From: Diphasiastrum complanatum
Lineage: Eukaryota; Streptophyta; Lycopodiopsida; Lycopodiales; Lycopodiaceae
NCBI GenBank assembly: GCA_029204225.1
Contig: CM055098.1
Location: forward strand, 24,185,367 to 24,249,366
DNA length: 64,000 nt
Direction of reading: 5' to 3'
Position 1 is the first letter of the stretch. Each line of letters opens with the position of its first letter. Below are positions 44,421 to 56,339 of the stretch, piece after piece. Both the position numbers and the translations under genes were made by a program. The notes under the pieces were generated by a model, which did no database searches, had not been told where the DNA came from, and was given only the letters and a program-made list of their open reading frames with translations.

Positions 44421-44984
44421 TTTCACTCTCATCATCTTTGTAACTTCAAACATCTATATAGTTACACTTGTCATCACCCTAGAATACGCAAATGGTATTC
44501 AATATATATACATAATTTTATAGGTGTGCAGATGAAGAAAGTACAAAGTAGATGTACTGTCTGTGGGAGATCGTGGGTGGCTGTTGTCGTTGTCAAATCT
44601 GTTTGCACAGTTGCATGGGATGAGCGTGCGAAGGCCGCGACGTCAGCCTTCGCTGAAATGAACGTGAAGATGCGAAAAATGCGACAGTCTAACAAATTTT
44701 TTTAAGATTTGATTTACAAGGTACCTTCACTTTTCCATTAGGGCACCTTCGGCATTTGTAGGATAGTGTCGCCTTTTTCGCCTGTGGAATTTTACTTGTA
44801 TTTATGCAGACAGTCGCGTTTTATTCGTCTGTCTTATTTTACATGTAAATATGCAGACTGTGCGACAACATGAGAAAAAATGCAGCAGCATGAATGAGGG
44901 CAGATTAACATAGGATTTAGGAGAGTAAAGGAGATAAATCCAACATGGCGTTCTTCGACGCACTCGCGGTCCGTTGGTGTTTAT
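44421..44984. other. No recognised gene
   Basis: A short plus frame (about 44500-44705) has C-x-V-C-G-R but no family match. A roughly 50-bp imperfect direct repeat (TTTACTTGTATTTATGCAGA near 44790, TTTACATGTAAATATGCAGA near 44842) lies to its right. Confidence 0.4.
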
Positions 44985-45424
44985 CCAATGTTCAATCCGA
45001 AATTCTTTTTGGATGAAAAGGACCTGCTTCCCGATGTGCTATTGTCATAGCTAGATCGGTGGAATAGTCATTTTTCCATGCATGATGCGCTTGATAGTAC
45101 GAAGATCGCTTCTGCTCTCATGTTTTTACGCGGAAAGGCGTTTACATGGTGGCAGGATCTGAAGGAGAGGGCTAGTGCCCCTTCTACATGGGATGCCTTT
45201 CAAGAAGCCTTTAAAATGACTTTTCTTCTGGTGTTGGATGATTTTGAGCATTGGCGGCATTTCGCCACCGTGCAGATGGGTACTAGGCTGTTAGATGCCT
45301 ATATCTAGGAATTCCAAGAAATTTTGCCCCGATTCGCCTCGCGAATCGATCCAATCCTGTTGAAGTTACATATTATTTTGGGGCTTCCGAAAGAATTTTA
45401 GCTAATGACTTAAAGGCTGAACCC
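44985..45424 (+). pseudogene. LTR-retrotransposon gag remnant
   Basis: Plus-strand reading: F-N-P-K-F-F-L-D-E-K-D-L-L-P, then M-H-D-A-L-D-S-T-K-I-A-S-A, L-R-G-K-A-F-T-W-W-Q-D-L and S-T-W-D-A-F-Q-E-A-F. This is the usual retrotransposon gag pattern. Stops near 45053 and 45308. Directly followed by LINE RT sequence with no LTR between. Confidence 0.75.
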
Positions 45425-47231
45425 TTGATTCATGTTGTTGATATACTTGCACCTATCTTGGCCTCACTCCTTAATCATGCCATCATGTCTTGTTTTCCTC
45501 CGTCATGGTGCACCAATATCATCCATCCCATCCACAAGAGTGGTGACCCCATGAAACTTGATAATTATCGTACCATTATGATTGGAGACATTGCAGCCCA
45601 GCTTTATGGCACTATCCTTCAAAAAGTGATTAGTAGTGAGGCAAAGACACAAAGATTACATGCCTTGGGTCAGGTCGGTTTTAGGGCATGGCATTCCAAC
45701 CATTTCTTCACACTCTAAGTTATCATTGAGGACACCAGGTCCAGACGTGAGAGTTTATTGTTGCTTTGTGAATTTTCGAAAAGCTTTTGACTCGGTTCCA
45801 AGACAAATGCTCATATAGAGATTGAGGGACCTTGGCTTCTCTACTGATACCATATTGGCTGTCATGGCATTGTATGAGAAATTTGGGATGCTTCTATACT
45901 GATGAAGAGGGTCTCACTCTAGGAAAGTCAGGAGTACGATTGGGGTGAAGCAGGGTTGTTCCCTCTCCCCCACACTTTTTGGTTTGTATATTAATGAGCT
46001 TGAGAACACCATCAACCAGGATGGTGGCCTTTGATTGAAACTTGGTGATATACTCATTTCCATTCTACCTTAGTTGACAATGTGGCATTGATTTCCCCCT
46101 CTGGTGAGGGGTTGCAACGACATTTGGATACATTATAGGTTTTTGGAGACTAATTTGGTTTGATTGTGCATACCATGAAAACCCAAATTATGATTTTTTA
46201 TACCTCCAGGGCCTTTATGCAATAGCAAGTCTTTACACTAGGAGGATAAACACTAGAGGTGGTATCGTCTTACACTTATTTGTGGACATCCTTCATCGGG
46301 CTAGTTTTCAATGTGAGACAAGCTGATATGGCTAAATTAAAGAAGGGTCATGCTTCTTTGGTTGGTCCTGAGCATTTTGCTTCAGGAAACACATTTGTGA
46401 TGCCCCAAGTAAGTCTAGATTGTTTGACAGCATTGTCTCACTCACAGTTATGCATACAACGAAGGCTTCACGCAAAGCGATTTTCGAGTCAGAGTGCATT
46501 AGTATTTCTCATCTACATGTTACTATACTTGCACATATGATCAAGCCCTCCGTTCCTCACCAAATTAGCCTTGCTAAGTTTGCAGTCCTACCACTTTGAA
46601 TTGAGGCTATTTTTAGGTTGAAAAAATACATCCGGAGAGTGATGAGTCTCCCGAATTCATGCTACCATGCATAGCTCTTCTTTCATCTCAGCAACTTCAC
46701 CACCAAGGCCATTAGTTATCATGGTACTCCCAAGCTTCTCGTTTGTTACAGGCATATGGCATTGTTATCTCTGATTTACCATAGAGTTCTCATCATTACA
46801 TCAGAGGGGCTACTTATCGTGCATGTTCTCGAGTGCCATGGCAAAGACCTCTTGGTGTCAACCACATTTCTACCATTCCAGTTTCCTAGAGCTAGATATT
46901 GCTAGGGTCTCAATTTTACCTCGTCACGTGGATAGATTGCATGCGGTTTACATTAGGACGGTTCCGAGTTTTCTCACATCCATTTTATGTGGAGACTGGT
47001 CGCTTCCAGAGTATTCCTAACATGAACAAGCTTTTCTAGTTATGCACGTTTGGGGAGGTGGAGTTAGAGGAGCATTTCTTACTCATATGTCCTATTTATT
47101 ATGAGATCGGGGGACACTATCATTGTCTTTTCTGTGATTCTCCAATCACACCACTCCAATCACCAGTTAGGATACTCCTATTCCTATGAGAAATCGACAT
47201 CATGATCAGCGACAATGTACAGCATCCCACC
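45425..47231 (+). pseudogene. LINE ORF2 reverse transcriptase and C-terminal domain
   Basis: An open part (45425-45718) has W-C-T-N-I-I-H-P-I-H-K-S-G-D-P and D-N-Y-R-T-I-M-I. Then, with many frame changes: F-R-K-A-F-D-S-V-P-R, G-V-K-Q-G-C-S-L-S-P-T-L-F-G-L-Y-I-N-E-L (near 45945), Y-T-Y-L-W-T-S-F (near 46265) and the terminal H-F-L-L-I-C-P-I-Y-Y-E-I near 47075. It is the only LINE copy here with RT motifs beyond the first. It lies in the proposed intron and is cut at 47231 by a gypsy. Confidence 0.85.
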
Positions 47232-47927
47232 TGTTAGAGCCTTTACTCCCTATCCCGGTTCTTTACAATTTTTAGGGACACATGTTCATTTTGTAATTAT
47301 TGTAATACTGAAATTGCTAAGTCACCAGCCTCGGAGGACCTTTGTAAGTAGATTCTAAACAAACTGTAATTAGTTGGCATTGGACCTCAAAGAGTCGTGC
47401 TTAACTTTGGCATGGGGTACTGGATCATTTAGGAGTGGCTGGACTGACCTCCTAAAAAGTAGGAGTTGACTAGTCAATGGGACACGTGTCATATGCTCAC
47501 TGAGACACTTGGTCCAGTGAATGAGTGACACATGTCAGGGTTGACCGGTCCAACATGACACGTGTCACATGCTCACTGGGACAGTCCAGCATATGAGTGA
47601 CACATGTCAGCCTACTCACTTGCCTGTGTGTCAGGGTACTGCAAAGTGGCAAGTGTCAACTGCGCATGGAATTGGCCACGTGTCAACACTAGGAAAGGTT
47701 AGGCTTAAGGGGTGCTTGAGGATTGTGCATAAGTGAGCCTAGAGAGAGGCATTCCTCATCATAATCTATGCGGCAAAGGTTGGGAGGAGACAAGGCAGCA
47801 AGCTCCACCATGTTTCTTGTGCTCTGATGTTTGTACATGTAGGAAAATCGACAGGGATTGAGATTGTTGATTGCTGCGCACGGGATAAGCAAGGTTTTAA
47901 GTCAAGTTTCGGATGTGCGGTCTGACA
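47232..47927 (+). repeat. 5' LTR (696 bp) with CACGTG repeats
   Basis: Starts TGTTAGAGCC, ends GGTCTGACA. The U3 holds several GACACGTGTCA or GACACATGTCA units (near 47480, 47526, 47557, 47599 and 47678). Confidence 0.95.
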
Positions 47928-47940
47928 TTTGGTATCAAAG

Positions 47941-50569
47941 CAAAGGTTGTTGAGAAGAGGGCTGCCAAAGAATTTGCAGATTGAAGCCCACAGGACCAGC
48001 GCTGATTGAAGGACACAAAAGACTTGTAACTAGGCTGTAGGCCAGAGCTACATTGTAGAAGGGATTTGGGCATTAATCAAGTTGGAAAATATGATGATTT
48101 GAGCCCCAAAAATCTGGTTTTAAGGCTGCAGGACCAGCGCTGACAGCTGGGAGCAAAGAGGCTTCAATCTTGACCTGAAATTGTGGCCGAAATCACCCTA
48201 TTAACCTGTGATTGGCTGTGTACTGCTGTGGCATGGTGTAGGGATACTTGATTTCTGTGAATTTGATGGATTCGCAAGGAAAATAAGGGCTATTGAAGGC
48301 TGTTCCAGCCAGGACAGACCTGGTGCATGCTTTAGAAGAGGGTTTTGTGAGCGAAAAACACCTGCTTTTTCTCATTTTAGACCTCAACTTGGGTTGGCAG
48401 GTTTGGAAAGCCACAATTATGGATCTACAAGAGGGTACTAGCACCAGACTAACCAGGGTTGAAAAAGTGGCAACTAAGGTGAATGCTATGGAGGCCATAT
48501 TTCAACAAATCCTTGAACAGTTGAAGACATCAAAATCCTCACAGGAACCAAAAGCGGTATGATTGTTTAAGTGTTTCATTTTGTGGAGGGCTTGGCACGG
48601 GAGTCTCAAAACCTTTCGTTGTAATGAAGCAAACTCGTAGCCTCCAAGGAGCAGTTCAGCTAGCTCTGTGTTTCAAACATGGTAATAAGGTTAGTGGTGA
48701 GCCTTGGCCTCAGGCGGTTTTTTCGGCCTTGGGATAAGAAGAGGCTCAAAAGAATATGAGTCAATTTGTGAAAAGGCAAGTTTCAAGGTGACCTGAAAGG
48801 AGTAGGGGCTTCCAAGGACAGAGGATTGTATGGGCGGTCTAATGTCCAAAGAGGTCAACATCCTTCAGTGTAACAAGTAGCTGTAGCTTCGAGGGACATC
48901 GATTGTATGGGTGATCCAATGTTCAGGTGGGACTAGTGATCTTTGTTGCTATTGTCGCATGACCAAGATTGTTCCAAAAGTGAAAGTTTCATTTTTCTTC
49001 GGTTACTTGGGAGGATGCATGTGGAAGGAATGTCCACGGAATCCAATGCGGACTTCATGCAATTTTCTAGTGAAGCACGAGCACCTATGGCTATTGAAGA
49101 GTTGGAGTAGGATGAACTCCAAGGAAGTACCGTTCACCTTGTGAAAGTGTCAATGATCAGGTGAGGTTGATGTTCTTTCTTTTGCCACAATTGTTGAAAA
49201 CGACGCAACACATGTATCAATTTCCAAGTACTTCTTGATTGTTATGACGAATGTGTGTTTTACTTGACACTAGGTTCTCTCATAACGTACGTGACTCTGA
49301 TTGAATGGTTGAACGTGAGCACACAACCATCCCTGTACTAGCACACAGTTGTGAGGGCTGATGGAAAGGGTAGTTGGGGGAGGTTTCAGGGTTGTGGGTA
49401 TGCCATTAATCATTCAAAGTTAGGTTAAGAAATTGGATATAAAGATAATGTGTCTGACGTGTTTTGATGTGGTACTTGGAATATGTTGGCATGTAGTACG
49501 GAAACTCTACATCGCTTGGGGTACTCATGTGTGCGAGTTCCAGCGAGAATCCATTCACTTTGAGGTGAGCCTAATGTGCCTCCAGGACCTTTGATCATGG
49601 CAGCTTAGTATGTGGGGGTTCGCTGTAAGTATATCTGCTTGTTTTTTTGTTTGATATGTTTACTGATGGTTGCAAAAGTAACATATGGCAAGAATTAGTT
49701 GACTTACTTAGGAACCTAGACCAATAGACGGGTCATCGCGTATGTGTGTGGGCTTATCGGAGTTTGTCAAGCATCGATATCCTATTCCGCATATTGATGA
49801 TCCGGTATTGTACGGTGCTACTGTTTTAGCAAAGTTGTTTGAGGAATGGAAATCATTAACTCTGAGTTCATGAAGTGCATGTGCATAAGACTGCCTTCAG
49901 AACTTGTTTCGGTCACTGTAACTTTTCGGTTATGGCTTTGATTGACTAATGCCCCAACAACATGTATAATGTTGATGAACGATGTACTCTGACTATTTAT
50001 GGATGACGTTTTGGTTTACAGTTGCGGTGACGTGTTGCACATAACTCACCTTAGAACTGTTGTTGTCAACTCTGAGGGATAATATCTTGTTTGCCAATGA
50101 TAATAAGAGAGCATATGAGTCTTATCGTGTTAGCTGAAGGCATAAAACCGAGACCAAGGAGAGTCATTATTCTCCTTTCGTGGCCTGTACCTACAGACTT
50201 GACGGTATTGAGAGGTTCTCTTGGATTGTTTGGGTTTTATTGCAAGGTGTGAAGGGTTGTTCACACATGGTTGCACCTTTGACCGATATGCTATAGAATA
50301 ATAAGTGGACGGAAGTTCAGCAGTGAAGTTTCAATGCTTTGAAACAAGCTATGGCTGACTTTGTCACATTAAAGATACTAGACCCTCAAAAACCATTTGT
50401 CATAGTAACGGATGCAAGTGATGTCGTCATTGGGACAATTTTGATGCAAGAGGGTAGGCCAGTGGCCTTTGTGAGTGAGAAGCTAAACCTCCATGCTTTG
50501 AAAGTATGGAGACATTATTTGTGTGGTGCGGGTTTGTATACACCGACCATGACATTTTTATGTATTTCT
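47941..50569 (+). pseudogene. Gypsy gag, protease, RT and RNase H start, heavily decayed
   Basis: Gag N terminus in an open frame at 48293-48562 (E-K-V-A-T-K-V-N-A-M-E-A-I-F-Q-Q-I-L). A knuckle-like M-W-K-E-C-P-R-N-P near 49020. RT traces ([11 protein letters not shown] near 49770, L-M-P-Q-Q-H-V near 49950). RNase H frame at 50339-50570 (V-T-D-A-S-D-V-V-I-G, V-A-F-V-S-E-K-L). It is cut at 50574 by the nested element. Confidence 0.75.
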
Positions 50570-50574
50570 GCAAT

Positions 50575-50965
50575 AGTTATGGACTCGGCTCATTACATTC
50601 GCCACGTCCATTTACATTTACTTTACTTTATGCATAAGCAGGCCTTGGGCCATTTATTTATTCGTTATTGACACTTAGGCTATATGGTTGGCTTTGGGCC
50701 TTGTTTGGACATTTGGACATATTACTGGAGAGTGGGGTCTTCTTGGAGCGCGCACTATTATCCCTCCCAATTGGGCCCTTGCCACTGGAAGCTTCCTTAT
50801 AGGTCTTCCTTTAGGCTATAAGTAGGGAATCTGTGTCATTTGTTATTCAGCTATGATATTGATCTCTCTCCTCTTTAGTCTCTTTAAGCTCTCTTTCCTG
50901 CTTTCTAGGGTTATGTGATGCTTTCATAACTTAGCTCTAGATCAGTTGAAGATGCATTCTTAACT
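50575..50965 (+). repeat. 5' LTR (391 bp), AG..CT family, plus PBS
   Basis: Starts AGTTATGGACTC, ends GCATTCTTAACT. The PBS TGGTATCAAAGC follows directly at 50966-50977. TATA-like CTATAAGTAG at 50816-50825. Lacks 11 bp present in the 3' LTR. Confidence 0.95.
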
Positions 50966-50977
50966 TGGTATCAAAGC

Positions 50978-53620
50978 ACTTTCCTGATTGCTGAATTTCA
51001 GATCTGATTTTCTGATTGGGTGCCCATTTTCCTTGCTGATTTTTTTTTTTTCTCTCTTTGCTGAGGACTTTCATCTCTTTGCTTCAACAACATTCAGCAC
51101 AATTTGGAGGAGGACCAGCACCAATCAGAGCATTTTCCTTGGCAGAGCTTTAGCAGACAGTTAGCAGAAGTACTTCCGCTAAATTTGGCGGCCAGAAAAA
51201 AAAAAACTTTTTTTGTTTTGGCAGATTATTTCTGGCACCCAAATCCAGCTTGTTTGCAGGCTGTCCAGCGCCCAATTCCCTCATCTCTTTCGTCCGTTTC
51301 TCCTTCCATTTTCAGCCCTCCTACATTCCAGACATGCGTCCGCTTCTTGGTCATTGTGTCTTGGTTTATTTTGATGATATTCTTATTTTTAGCCAGACTT
51401 TTGTTGAGAGCATGTTTCCCACCTTTCCTCTGTCTTTCAGTTACTTGTCCATCTCCAGTTATTTGCTAAGTTGTCTAAATGTTCTTTTGTTGTTGTTGAG
51501 ATCGAGTTTCTTGGTTTTCTTGTTTGTGATGGGCACATTCGTCTGGATCCTCGTAAGGTTCAGGCCATCCAGGATTGGCCTATTCCGACTGATGTTCATC
51601 ATGTTCGTATGTTCCTTGGGTTAGCCACTCACCTTTGTCGTCCCGTTCCTCATTTTGCCACTATTGCAACTCCTCTTCATGCACTTTTGAAGAAGTCTCG
51701 TGGTTTTCTTTGGACTTCTGATTGTTAGTCAGCATTTGATACTCTTTGTCGTGTTGTTGTTGATGCTGCCATTATGTGTTTACCCCAGTTTGATCAGAAG
51801 TTTAGTGTTGAGACTGATGCTAGTAATGTTGGTTTGGGTGCTTTGCTTCGCCAATCATAGTGCATTATTGCTTATGAGTCGCGTCGTCTTCGCTCTTATG
51901 AGCAACGTTATTTTGTGCATGAGAAAGAGCTTCTTGCTATTATTTATGCTCTTAAGAAGTGGAGCCATTATCTTTATCGAGTTCCATATGACATTGTTAC
52001 TGATCACCAGTCTTTACGTTATCTCTTTTCTCAGTGTGATCTTAGTGATCGTCAATTTCGTTGGTTGCAGTTTTTACAATCTTTTGATTTTTCTATATAT
52101 GATATTGTCCTGGTCATGCTAACACTGCTGCTGATGCATTGTCTCGTCTTCCAGCTTTGTTGAATACACTTCTTGCTACTGTTCCTACATGGTTTGATGA
52201 TCTACTTGCCGCATACCTTACATGTCCTGATTTTTGTGATGTTTATAGTTCTGCCCTACTTGTTTCGTCTCATCCTTGTCAAGTTTACTCCATTGTTGAC
52301 CACCGTCTTTATCGTTATGGTTCTCTTTGTATTCCTAGTTCCTTGGGTATCCGTTCCCAATTGTTGTCGAATGCTCATTTGTCCCCTGTTGGGGGTCACT
52401 TTGGTTTTCAGAAGTCTTATGCTCGTCTCAAGGACCATTTCTATTGGCCCTGTCTTCGATCTGAGCTTGCTGTACTTATTCGTACCTGCCCTGTCTTCAT
52501 AATAAGTACTCCCGTGCTAAGTCTGCTGGTTTGCTCCAAAGTTGGCCTATTCCTCATCGCCAGTGGACTAATATATCTATGGACTTTATCCTTGGCCTTC
52601 CCTGTACCCAGCGTGGTCACGATTCATGTATGGTGGTACTATCAGAGATTTTCCGCCTGCATGGGTTTCCTCGTACTATCCTTTCTGATCGGGATAGTAA
52701 GTTTACATCCATATTCTGGACACAGCTTATGCGTATCTTGGATGTACAGCTTCTTATGAGTTCTGCTTATCACTCTACTTCTGATGGACAATCTGAGGTC
52801 CTTAATAGGATCCTTGAGGATTATTTACGCCATTTTGTTACTCCTTCTGGGAAGGATTGGGATCAGCATCTATGTTTAGCAGAGTATAACTATAATAGCT
52901 CTGTTAGTACCAGCACAGGCGTCTCAGCATTTTTATTATCTCATGGCTATGCACCTCTTTTACCACTTGCATCCTTTTTATCAAGTGCCTGTGAGCTTAT
53001 AACCCGGGCCAGTTCTCATTTACAGCATGTTCAGCAGCGTTATCAGACCTCAATTGATCATCACCGCCGCCATGTTGAGTTTCAGCTTGGAGAAATGGTT
53101 TATCTACGCCTACGGTTTGCACGTCATCATTTTTTCCAGGGCCATGCTTCTACTGAGAAGCTTGCACCACGTTATTATGGGCCTTATCGCATTTTGGGGG
53201 TTCTTAGTCCAGTTACATATCGCTTAAAGCTTCCTGCATCCACACGTGCCTGTGATGTATCAGTTGATTACGTGCTGCTATTGAGGATGACGCTCCTTGT
53301 GATGCTGAGTTTCCTACTGCTCCCGAGTTGTTTCCATTTTTACATGCTGCTATATTACAGGTTCGTCTATATCATAGTCGACGCCGCCGGCAGATTCAGT
53401 TTTTGGTTCAGTGGGATGGTCATCCTGTTGAGGAGGCCACATGGGAGCATATTGATGTCTTTTATCATACGCCATCACTTACGGATCAGGCTCGTGCTCT
53501 TGCTGCACTTGTTGATTCTTCTACATCACAGATGTTGTTCTAGATGTTGATCCACCAGGGCTTGCTGCTATATAATCCACTTTCTTTTCGGTAGTTGGGT
53601 CTTATTTTTGTGTCGGGGAG
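50978..53620 (+). pseudogene. Leader, RT second half, RNase H, integrase and chromodomain
   Basis: About 350 bp of T-rich leader run straight into RT just before its catalytic box (C-V-L-V-Y-F-D-D-I-L-I-F near 51360). Then I-E-F-L-G-F-L-V, H-H-V-R-M-F-L-G-L, RNase H (T-D-H-Q-S-L-R-Y-L near 52000), integrase (M-D-F-I-L-G-L-P, S-D-R-D-S-K-F near 52690, S-E-V-L-N-R-I-L-E-D), G-P-Y-R-I-L and the chromodomain (Q-W-D-G-H-P-V-E-E-A-T-W-E near 53410). Several frameshifts. The polypurine tract GTGTCGGGGAG ends at 53620. Confidence 0.9.
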
Positions 53621-54022
53621 AGTTATGGACTCGACTCATTACATTCGCCACGTCCATTTACATTTACTTTACTTTATGCATAAGCAGGCCTTGGGCCCTT
53701 TTTTTATTCATTATTGACACTTAGGCTATATGGTTGGCTTTGGGCCTTGTTTGGACATTTGGACATATTACTGGAGAGTGGGGTCTTCTTGGAGCGCGCA
53801 CTATTATCCCTCCCAATTGGGCCCTTGCCACTGGAAGCTTCCTTATAGGTCTTCCTTTAGGCTATAAGTAGGGAATCTGTGTCATTTGTTATTCAGCTAT
53901 GATATTGATCTCTCTCCTCTTTAGTCTCTTTAAGCTCTCTTTCCTGCTTTCTAGGGTTAAGTCTTGCTTATGTGATGCTTTCATAGCTTAGCTCTAGATC
54001 AGTTCTAGTTGCATTCTTAACT
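53621..54022 (+). repeat. 3' LTR (402 bp), AG..CT family
   Basis: Starts AGTTATGGACTC and ends GCATTCTTAACT, then GCAAT. Confidence 0.95.
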
Positions 54023-54027
54023 GCAAT

Positions 54028-54921
54028 TAGCCAGGTGGGCTGGATTGATGCAAGAATTACACATCGAAATTCGGTACAAGAAAGGTGCCGAAAATCATGT
54101 GGCTGATGCATTATCTCGTATATTGTATCAAATGTCTTTTGTGGTCATAGAGAATGACCTAATTGCTGAGATCAAATAGATTCAGCAAGAGGATCCTCAT
54201 TGTTTATTGTAAAGAGGTTGTGAAAGAGGTAAATCTTGTCCAAGTAGAGTCTCAGAAGGAGAACTCTAATCTCTTGGCTCACACTTGCCTAAATTATACC
54301 ATGGTAGATGGTATAGTTAAAGGAAATGGCAAACTCCCCATTCCAGTTAGTAAAGGGGCTGTTTAGGGAGATTTTGCATTTATGTCATGATAGGACTGGT
54401 GCTAGTCATCCTGGTGTGGATTGGACCTATGAGATGATCCTATGTAACTTTTGGTGGCCCAATATGGTTTTAGGCCTACTAGTCTTGTTACGGTGGGAAT
54501 CCTCAAAGTGCCTAGTACAGCTAATTTCTAACTCAATGGTAAATCGTAAAATGCTTGAGTTAGCTGAAAAAACTTGAGACAAACAATTGCGGTGCTAGTG
54601 AGAGCCGAGTGCGATAGCCAGTAGTATGGGATGTTGGTTATCGTAGGAGGCTTGATTAGGCCAGTTGTTGTCAACAACTCCGGTGTATGGAGGTGAGTCG
54701 GTTGTGACTCTATTCAGGAGCATGTAGAGGAGATCCATGAGCCAACAAGGATATTGGATAAGCGGGAGAAACGTTTGTGTAACCGCTTGATCTTTGATTT
54801 ATTTAGTTGCTTGGCATGGAAGACCTCATGCAAAATGTTGCCTAGGAAACCACGCACAATTTGCATGCACAGCACCCTAGTTTTGTCATCGCGGACGATG
54901 TCCTTTTTGAGTGGGAAGGGA
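54028..54921 (+). pseudogene. Outer gypsy: RNase H end, integrase zinc finger and chromodomain traces
   Basis: Continues the frame cut at 50574: I-E-I-R-Y-K-K-G-A-E-N-H-V-A-D-A-L-S-R near 54070, then L-H-L-C-H-D-R-T-G-A-S-H-P-G near 54380 and F-W-W-P-N-M. The integrase core is missing. A weak chromodomain-like trace (L-D-K-R-E-K-R-L near 54755) precedes a GTGGGAAGGGA polypurine tract. Confidence 0.75.
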
Positions 54922-55615
54922 TGTTAGAGTCTTTACTCCCTATCCCGGTTATTTACAGTTTTCAGAGACACATGTTCGTTTCGTAATTATTGTAATTATT
55001 GAAATGGCTATGTCACCGGCCTGTGGTGACCTTTGTAAGTAAATTCTAAATAAACTGTAATTAGTTGGCATTGGACCTCAAAGAGTCGTGCTTAGCTTCG
55101 GCATGGGGTACTGGGTGATTTATTACGAGTGGCTGGACTGACCTCCTAAAACGTAGGAGTTGACTAGTCAACGGGACACGTGTCATATGCTCACTGGGAC
55201 ACTTGGTCCAGTGAATGAGTGACACATGTTAGGGTTGACCGGTCAAACATGACACGTGTCACATGCTCACTAGAACACTTGGTCCAGTGTATGAGTGACA
55301 TGTCAGCCTACTCACTTGCCTATGTGTCAGGGTACTGCCAAGTGGCAAGTGTCAACTGCGCATGGAATTGGCCATGTGTCGACAGGTTAGGGTTAACGGG
55401 TGCTTGAGGATTGTGCATAAGTGAGCCTAGAGAGAGGCATTCCTCATCATAATCTATGCAGCAAAGGTTGGGAGGAGACAAGGCAGCCAGTTCCACCATG
55501 TTTCACGTGCTCTGATGTTTGTACATGCAGGAAAATCAACAGGGATCGAGATTGTTGATTGCTGCGCAAGGGATAAGCTAGGTTTTAAGTCAAGTTTCAG
55601 ATGTGCGGTCTGACA
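54922..55615 (+). repeat. 3' LTR (694 bp)
   Basis: Starts TGTTAGAGTC, ends GGTCTGACA, followed by CCACC. Very similar to 47232-47927, including the GACACGTGTCA units. Confidence 0.95.
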
Positions 55616-55620
55616 CCACC

Positions 55621-56280
55621 TCTCTAATATTCGTGCCAATGTGTCTGTACTACACTGGCTGCTCGGATTCCATCGAGCACCCATATCATAGCCCTTTTCA
55701 TCCATATCAACTGAGCATACATGGATATCATTGACTACACACAATCATGGCACTATTACACATAGTCATGGCACGTTTATCTGATAGAGTTGATTTTGCA
55801 GTTTTGTTTTGTCTTAGACAACGTATTCGAAATTCCATGAGAAAAGGCAAGTTGTTTGAGGCCCTAGTTACTCCTCAATTATGTATGCAGAGGGCATGGT
55901 GCATGAGTGTCACCACATCGAGTTGGACGGACTTTTCCAGATTGCAAGTCTCTATGTTGGCACATATAATTTCGTGTCAAGCCCTCAATGCTACACCACA
56001 TTATCCATGCTGAGTTTGCCACATCCCTTCAAGAGATCTTATACTCAAAGAATCTAATCGGGCACATTAGGGCTCAAGCTAGATTTCTACCGAACATACT
56101 TCCTGGAGAGAGAAAATTATGGGAATGGGAATTTGGTTCTTTCTAGATCTCTCTCTACAGACATAATCTCAGGCATCACATGGATATGTATACTATGTGA
56201 TATGTGGGTGATCGAGTCAAAGACCTCCACATCGGCCGTTATAGTCCTTTCTTGAACACTCCTCCAAAGCATTTATAGGA
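55621..56280 (+). pseudogene. LINE ORF2 scrap
   Basis: Frames give F-S-R-L-Q-V-S-M-L-A-H-I-I near 55935, like S-R-L-Q-I-H-M-L-S-R-M-I in the LINE near 60430, and I-H-A-E-F-A-T-S near 56010. The piece precedes the C-terminal domain in LINE order, so it is a separate copy from the one ending at 47231. Confidence 0.5.
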
Positions 56281-56339
56281 TTTACCTATGGAGTAGATGA
56301 GTTATTTGAGTTTTATTTCTTGTCATTATGTAGGATTCG

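Larger units (their letters stand above)
50575..54022 (+). mobile_element. Young AG..CT gypsy nested in gypsy (TSD GCAAT)
   Basis: 5' LTR 50575-50965, 3' LTR 53621-54022, with GCAAT at 50570-50574 and 54023-54027. Deleting it restores the RNase H frame of the surrounding gypsy (L-A-R-W-A-G-L-M-Q-E-L). The LTRs differ by roughly nine substitutions and one 11-bp indel, judged by eye. gag, protease and the first half of RT are missing, so it needed help to move or was deleted afterwards. Confidence 0.95.
47232..55615 (+). mobile_element. Ty3/gypsy chromovirus-like element (TSD CCACC) with a nested gypsy
   Basis: LTRs 47232-47927 and 54922-55615 flank it, and CCACC occurs at 47227-47231 and 55616-55620. 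The interior is gag, a decayed protease-RT-RNase H, the nested element 50575-54022, an integrase trace and a chromodomain trace. Multiple stops. The PBS (TGGTATCAAAG, 47930-47940) again fits initiator tRNA-Met. Confidence 0.95.
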
